A stretch of DNA of 64,000 nt, taken from Tetragnatha versicolor (taxonomy: Eukaryota > Arthropoda > Arachnida > Araneae > Tetragnathidae). Where the stretch lies: contig JANDEH010000007.1 in assembly GCA_024610705.1 (NCBI GenBank), forward strand, positions 56,754,508 to 56,818,507, in the 5' to 3' direction. The notes below the pieces were generated by a model, which was given only the letters and a program-made list of their open reading frames with translations, searched no databases and was not told the origin of the DNA. The position numbers and the translations under genes were made by a program. Positions 59,964 through 64,000 of the stretch are shown one piece after another. The first letter of the stretch is position 1, and each line of letters begins with the position of its first letter.

Positions 59964-62049
59964 TGATTTAAATATTTTTTTAATTGTTTAAAGTCAGAAT
60001 AACACAAAGTATTAATAGTTGAAAAACATTAAAATATCATTGCTTTTTTGCGATTATGTTATAAAATTATACGCCTCTAATATATAAACATCGGGAAAAC
60101 ATCATTAAAATTGATTAAATAGAAATTTAATACTTAAACATTTGCGTTTAAAAAAATTTGTGATTTATAAGTTAATTTATAAATGAAGGCTTACATTAGT
60201 GCGATGATAAAAATATGGATTCAAAGTATAATAATCATTCTAAACTAAAAAAAACAAACTTAGCAGTGATTGCCTGAAAAATGACTTAAGTTTTTCTAAT
60301 TATTTAAGTAATTTATGTGCTACTAAATAACTACTAAATGTAATTAATGTGCAAAAATAATCCATAGCACAATCGTTTCATTATTGGTAAGCTATATAGT
60401 TAAACAAAGCCATTTGCTTCATTCTTCTGTGTCAATTCTAAGCTGATAATGTATGCAGATGTATTCATGTACTTAAAAGTAAAAAGATAAAAAAAGTTTT
60501 AAAAAAATTATCGATATTCTGTTCATTAATCATTTGGAGTTACGTTATCTGTTTATTTAGCCTCTTAAAAATCTAACTTAAGCGTGTTTTCGTGACCTTA
60601 CAAAGAAGAACTGCAGTTTTTATCCAGCTTTTAAAAGAATTAGTGCTGGGGAAAAAATCGAATTAAGTGGCCAGGGAAACAATTAATTATCGGGGTTACA
60701 CAATACCAAACCTTTTAAGAGGAGAATGAACTGAAATTTAGTATCCAATAAACTATGTGGAAGCAATGCATAATCTTATGAATTCCTTTTTGAACATGAA
60801 TGAATGAATTTAATTGAATCTTAATTTATGTGAAGGAATTTTAAGAAATACACTTCCACGTTATGATACTGTGATTTCATTTACCAATAATTGCACTAAA
60901 AGTTTTGTAATTACTTTACGAACTGAAAAGGCGTCAACTTTTTAAATACAAACTTTAAAAAAAATTGTGATTTTTTAAAGTGTTTCCCGTACTATTTATT
61001 TTTGAAATGTAAGAGAATACTGAGGAATGTTTAAGATTCTTCTTTCATCCTTGTAGAGAAAAAATATCATTCGCATTCCTTTTGGAAGGAATCGCACGAT
61101 TGTCCCAAAAAAATGAATTCGGAAGGAAAAATCCTTTTAGTCTTCTTATTAACATTCTTTTTAAACAAAGCCATAAATCATACAAGACTTCGTTCTTCGG
61201 CAAGAATCTGTTTAATCTTTTAAAATTCTCAAAAAATTATAGAACCGCTCGTTTTCTTGAAAGTAATTCCTTATAAAAAGTGTTCATTATGCATTAAGAA
61301 ACGCAATAACTGAGGATTATTTTAACTAAAAAGTTTAAAAAAGGCGAATGAAATGATCTCGAAAAGTTAAGAAGTCAGAAAAATATTTATGCGTATGGAA
61401 TAATTTTAAGAATTTAATATATATATATTTTCTTGACATTGTTTGATGTTTGCCTAAAACAGTATTTTGTTGTTTTTAATGATCTTTTTTAAAACTTTCT
61501 AACATTTTCAAACGTTTAACAAGTTGAGTAAATACAATATGCAAATAATTCTGACATTTTGTTGGAATTTCGGTGATTACTTTTATGTGTTAGTTTTAAA
61601 GTATAAAATGTATGATTTTACAAGTATTTTATTATAATAGTTAAAATTTAATGATGATTTATTATTTTTAATGAAATTGAGGTTATTTATGATATTTTAC
61701 AACATGAAATAAATGACGAACTTTACAACAAAAAATACTTTTAGTAAAAGTCAGTAATTTGATCCCAAGGGGATAAATTATGAATTAAATAATACTCAAA
61801 TAGTTTTCAGTCCCTCATAAAATACAAATTAGATTATTTCAAAATCAGTATAAATAGTTTGATACCCTGATATTGAAAAATTTTTTAGCTTATTTTAATG
61901 CAACATATTTTAAAGCTCAATATATTCGTATAAATTATATAATTTAAATTTAAAAGTACCTAACCTACCATATACAACTTAAAACATTTAACCCCACAAT
62001 TAGCAAACTAGTATAAAAATAAAACTTAAGTGATGTAACAATAACTTAA
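59964..62049. other. AT-rich stretch, nothing recognised
   Basis: Very AT-rich. The frame at 61,082-61,276 (+) has no recognisable motif. No element ends found. Confidence 0.45.
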
Positions 62050-63000
62050 TCTCTCTATATTAAAAAAAAGTTACTGTCACCGCTGCCGCTGCCGCTGCCG
62101 CCGCTGCCGCTGTTTCAGAAAATTTAATTTTTCAACTCTTTGAACTCTCATATCGCAAAAACTACTGGATAGAAATTTATGAAATTTGAAATATTTGTAA
62201 AGGAATATTTGGGGCACATTCTCGAACAAAAAGCTAACTGATGTGATAATTAGAACTGGGGTATTTTTAAGGTCAAAGTCGAAGTTTTTCTTTTTTCGCC
62301 GCGTAATCCAGTTCAGCAAAATCTATTAGCAGCAGAACTATGATTTTTTGCAGCCTAATACTCTGAAGTATGAAGATGTGCACTACGTCGCCCTTTTTTC
62401 GAATTTCGAATTTGGTTTAGAGTAATTAATTTTTTAATTTTCGAAATTTTTGACACTTTTTCGTTTTTTTCTATCTAAAATGAAAACTAATCACGGTATC
62501 AATATGATTTTTTGAACACTTTTATTCTTATTTTTTAGAAAGAGATTGGCGTTTAATTCCTTAAAAAATTCTAATTAGTTTTGGAATTATTAAGCATCAA
62601 AGATTCATTTTTTTCATAGTTTTAGTAGGTCTTTATCAGACGTGTTTAATTTTTTTATTGTATTTTATATTTGCCTGTTCACTAGATTGTCGCGAGCACG
62701 GATATTTCAATTTAAAGTTTTAAAGTGCACATTTTTGCTCTAAGTTTGCAAGCGATATAGTATGGACTTGTTTCATAATCTTTTAAAGATACTTCGATAT
62801 TTTTTGAAATACTAGAGAAATAAATTATTTAACTATTTTGAGTGTTATTTGTGCCGATGAAAGGAAGAGGATTTTCGAGAAGTTTGCTTTACTCTGCTAA
62901 AGATCGATTGCAGATATTACAGATCGCGAAACGATCTGTAAAGAGCTGAGCAGTTACGGGGGTTGGTGAGCGTAAGCGAGCAGGGGGCGGTAGCCCCCTA
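62050..63000 (+). mobile_element. non-autonomous Helitron (about 951 bp), slightly eroded 3' end
   Basis: It starts A|TCTCTCTATATTAAAAAAAA. Near the 3' end it has CAGATCGCGAAACGATCTG, GAGCGTAAGCGAGC and the terminal hairpin GGGGGCGGTAGCCCCC followed by TA|T, so the final G of CTAG seems lost. It belongs to a different subfamily from the 59-kb copy but has the same terminal architecture. Positions 62,080-62,112 hold a GCCGCT repeat. Around 62,560-62,600 it shares 'ATTAGTTTTGGAATTATTAA' with the Helitron at 41,895-43,216. Confidence 0.78.
62080..62112 (+). repeat. (GCTGCC)n short tandem repeat
   Basis: About five hexanucleotide units, GC-rich in an AT-rich context, lie just inside the Helitron 5' end. 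They produce the (RQ)n tail of a minus-strand frame that I do not regard as a gene. Confidence 0.85.
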
Positions 63001-63408
63001 TCCATTAAATTATTGATAATTTAAAAAGGAATATTTCAGTAATGGTTTTATTTTGATATTTTCGTGGTAATGATCCGAATTAAGTTATAGAAAAGTTTGA
63101 GAGATAAGAAGTTTCGATATTAAATGATCATCAACTACACACTGTTCATTTAGAATTAGCACCTGAGACGTAATTTATTAGAAGCATATATTATTCTAAT
63201 TATTGTCGAAAAAATTTTCTTCTGCAATGACAAGTCAGCCTAAGCAGAAGTAATTAAAATACTGTAAAAACAATCGGTCATTGAAGTTGTCTGATGAGCG
63301 TAATTAAGCATTGTTGAGGGTTTTTGATTCTGTTTCAGGCGCCTATTCTAAATAAACAGACTATAAGCAGACAAGTTCCTGGTTGTACTGGATAGTTGAG
63401 ATGAAACA
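63001..63408. other. sequence between two Helitron 3' ends
   Basis: The first 20 bases (ATTAAATTATTGATAATTTA) also occur inside the Helitron at about 59,737-59,756, suggesting that part of this interval is Helitron-derived. Otherwise nothing is recognised. Confidence 0.35.
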
Positions 63409-63509
63409 AGCGAGCTCTGCTCGCTAAGATCGCGAAGCGATCTTCAAAGAACTGCGAAGCAGTTCCGGGGGTTGGTGAGCGATAGCGAGCAGGGGGCAGA
63501 GCCCCCTAG
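63409..63509 (+). mobile_element. second Helitron 3' end
   Basis: It ends GGGGGCAGAGCCCCCTAG|T, with three upstream mini-hairpins: GATCGCGAAGCGATC, AACTGCGAAGCAGTT and GAGCGATAGCGAGC. No clear 5' terminus of its own is present. A weak candidate is CTATTCTAAA at 63,343, which matches the inner part of the family 5' end. Alternatively this is an alternative or read-through 3' end for the Helitron that starts at 62,050. Confidence 0.75.
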
Positions 63510-64000
63510 TATAATAAATTATAATTTTAAACAATATATATGAACAATATTTAGTTGTTATATATCAACGTACTATTTGAGCTCTTCCTTATTATCAGTG
63601 AAATTTTATCAACCAATTGAACCAATAATAAGATGAAAGAAATAAAAATTATTTATTTTTTATGATTAATATCTTGATAATTTTGTTAATGATTGTAATG
63701 AGTTTTTCTTTTGTCGAAAAAATACAAAATATCAAAACAAAAAAATGAACAAAACACAAAATAAAGGGATTAATAACTACTTAATATAACACGTCGATAT
63801 GGGTATTCCAATAATCCTCTCTCAAAGGCATTGCCTCCAAATGTCGTTAAAATCAATCACACGAAATCATCTTTAAAGAAACAAACCGGTCTTCCCCGAA
63901 TCAAACAGAATTTTTCCAATTTTCATAGACCTTTTTTAAGAAAAAAAACCTAGACCATCCAGTTTCTGCACGTGTCCGAATCATCCCTCTCGGCATCTCC
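63510..64000. other. window end, nothing recognised
   Basis: AT-rich to about 63,790, then more GC-balanced to the end. No frames or element ends are seen. Confidence 0.4.

Noticed and set aside
62077..62319. 80-residue frame ending in an Arg-Gln repeat
   Set aside because: The tail is the GCCGCT microsatellite read on the minus strand inside a Helitron.

Overview
The window is AT-rich, intron/intergenic-type animal DNA with no complete host gene that I can support. The transposon families (mariner/Tc1, pogo-like, several hAT lineages, PIF/Harbinger, Helitron, CR1/jockey-type and R1/I-type non-LTR elements) and the arthropod-style MITEs suggest an insect or other arthropod. The species cannot be told from this sequence. 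I saw no tRNA, rRNA or CRISPR.

Layout. 1-2.1 kb: degenerate repeat fragments and a minisatellite. 2.1-8.2 kb: four transposons nested one inside another (hAT in hAT, then PIF/Harbinger, then hAT), each with its own target-site duplication (TSD). 8.4-8.9 kb: a 5'-truncated non-LTR retrotransposon with a 12-bp TSD. 9.1-14.2 kb: hAT-like ends, a Harbinger MITE, a 934-bp foldback palindrome and a 200-bp TA-flanked MITE. 14.6-17.4 kb: a hAT-type element filled with roughly 200-bp internal repeats. 18.9-22.2 kb: a mariner/Tc1 foldback made of two inverted transposase 3' halves, with a second foldback inserted in one arm. 23.0 kb: a pogo-like MITE. 26.7-28.1 kb: a TA-flanked element carrying a GC-rich perfect hairpin. 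31.6-33.6 kb: two palindromes back to back. 38.1-39.3 kb: a hAT MITE. 41.3-43.6 kb: a non-LTR 3' end with a very long (AAT)n tail, interrupted by a Helitron. 43.8-46.2 kb: a 2.4-kb hAT-type foldback. 46.7-47.6 kb: a second GGGGAGAG-ended MITE. 47.7-52 kb: a truncated Helitron joined to a near-complete but frameshifted CR1/jockey-like retrotransposon. 59-63.5 kb: further Helitrons. The remaining stretches (10.2-11.8, 17.4-18.9, 23.2-26.6, 28.1-31.6, 33.6-38.0, 52-59 and 60-62 kb) are largely single-copy within the window and show no convincing genes. One possible host coding exon lies at 55,865-55,953.

No autonomous element remains. The coding remnants are all broken: a hAT dimerisation domain, Tc1 DDE C-terminal halves, and non-LTR ORF1, ORF2 and CCHC fragments. 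The most notable themes are the nesting, the many near-perfect long palindromes that could make long hairpin RNA, and the stable GCGAAGC mini-hairpin shared by the Helitron 3' ends.
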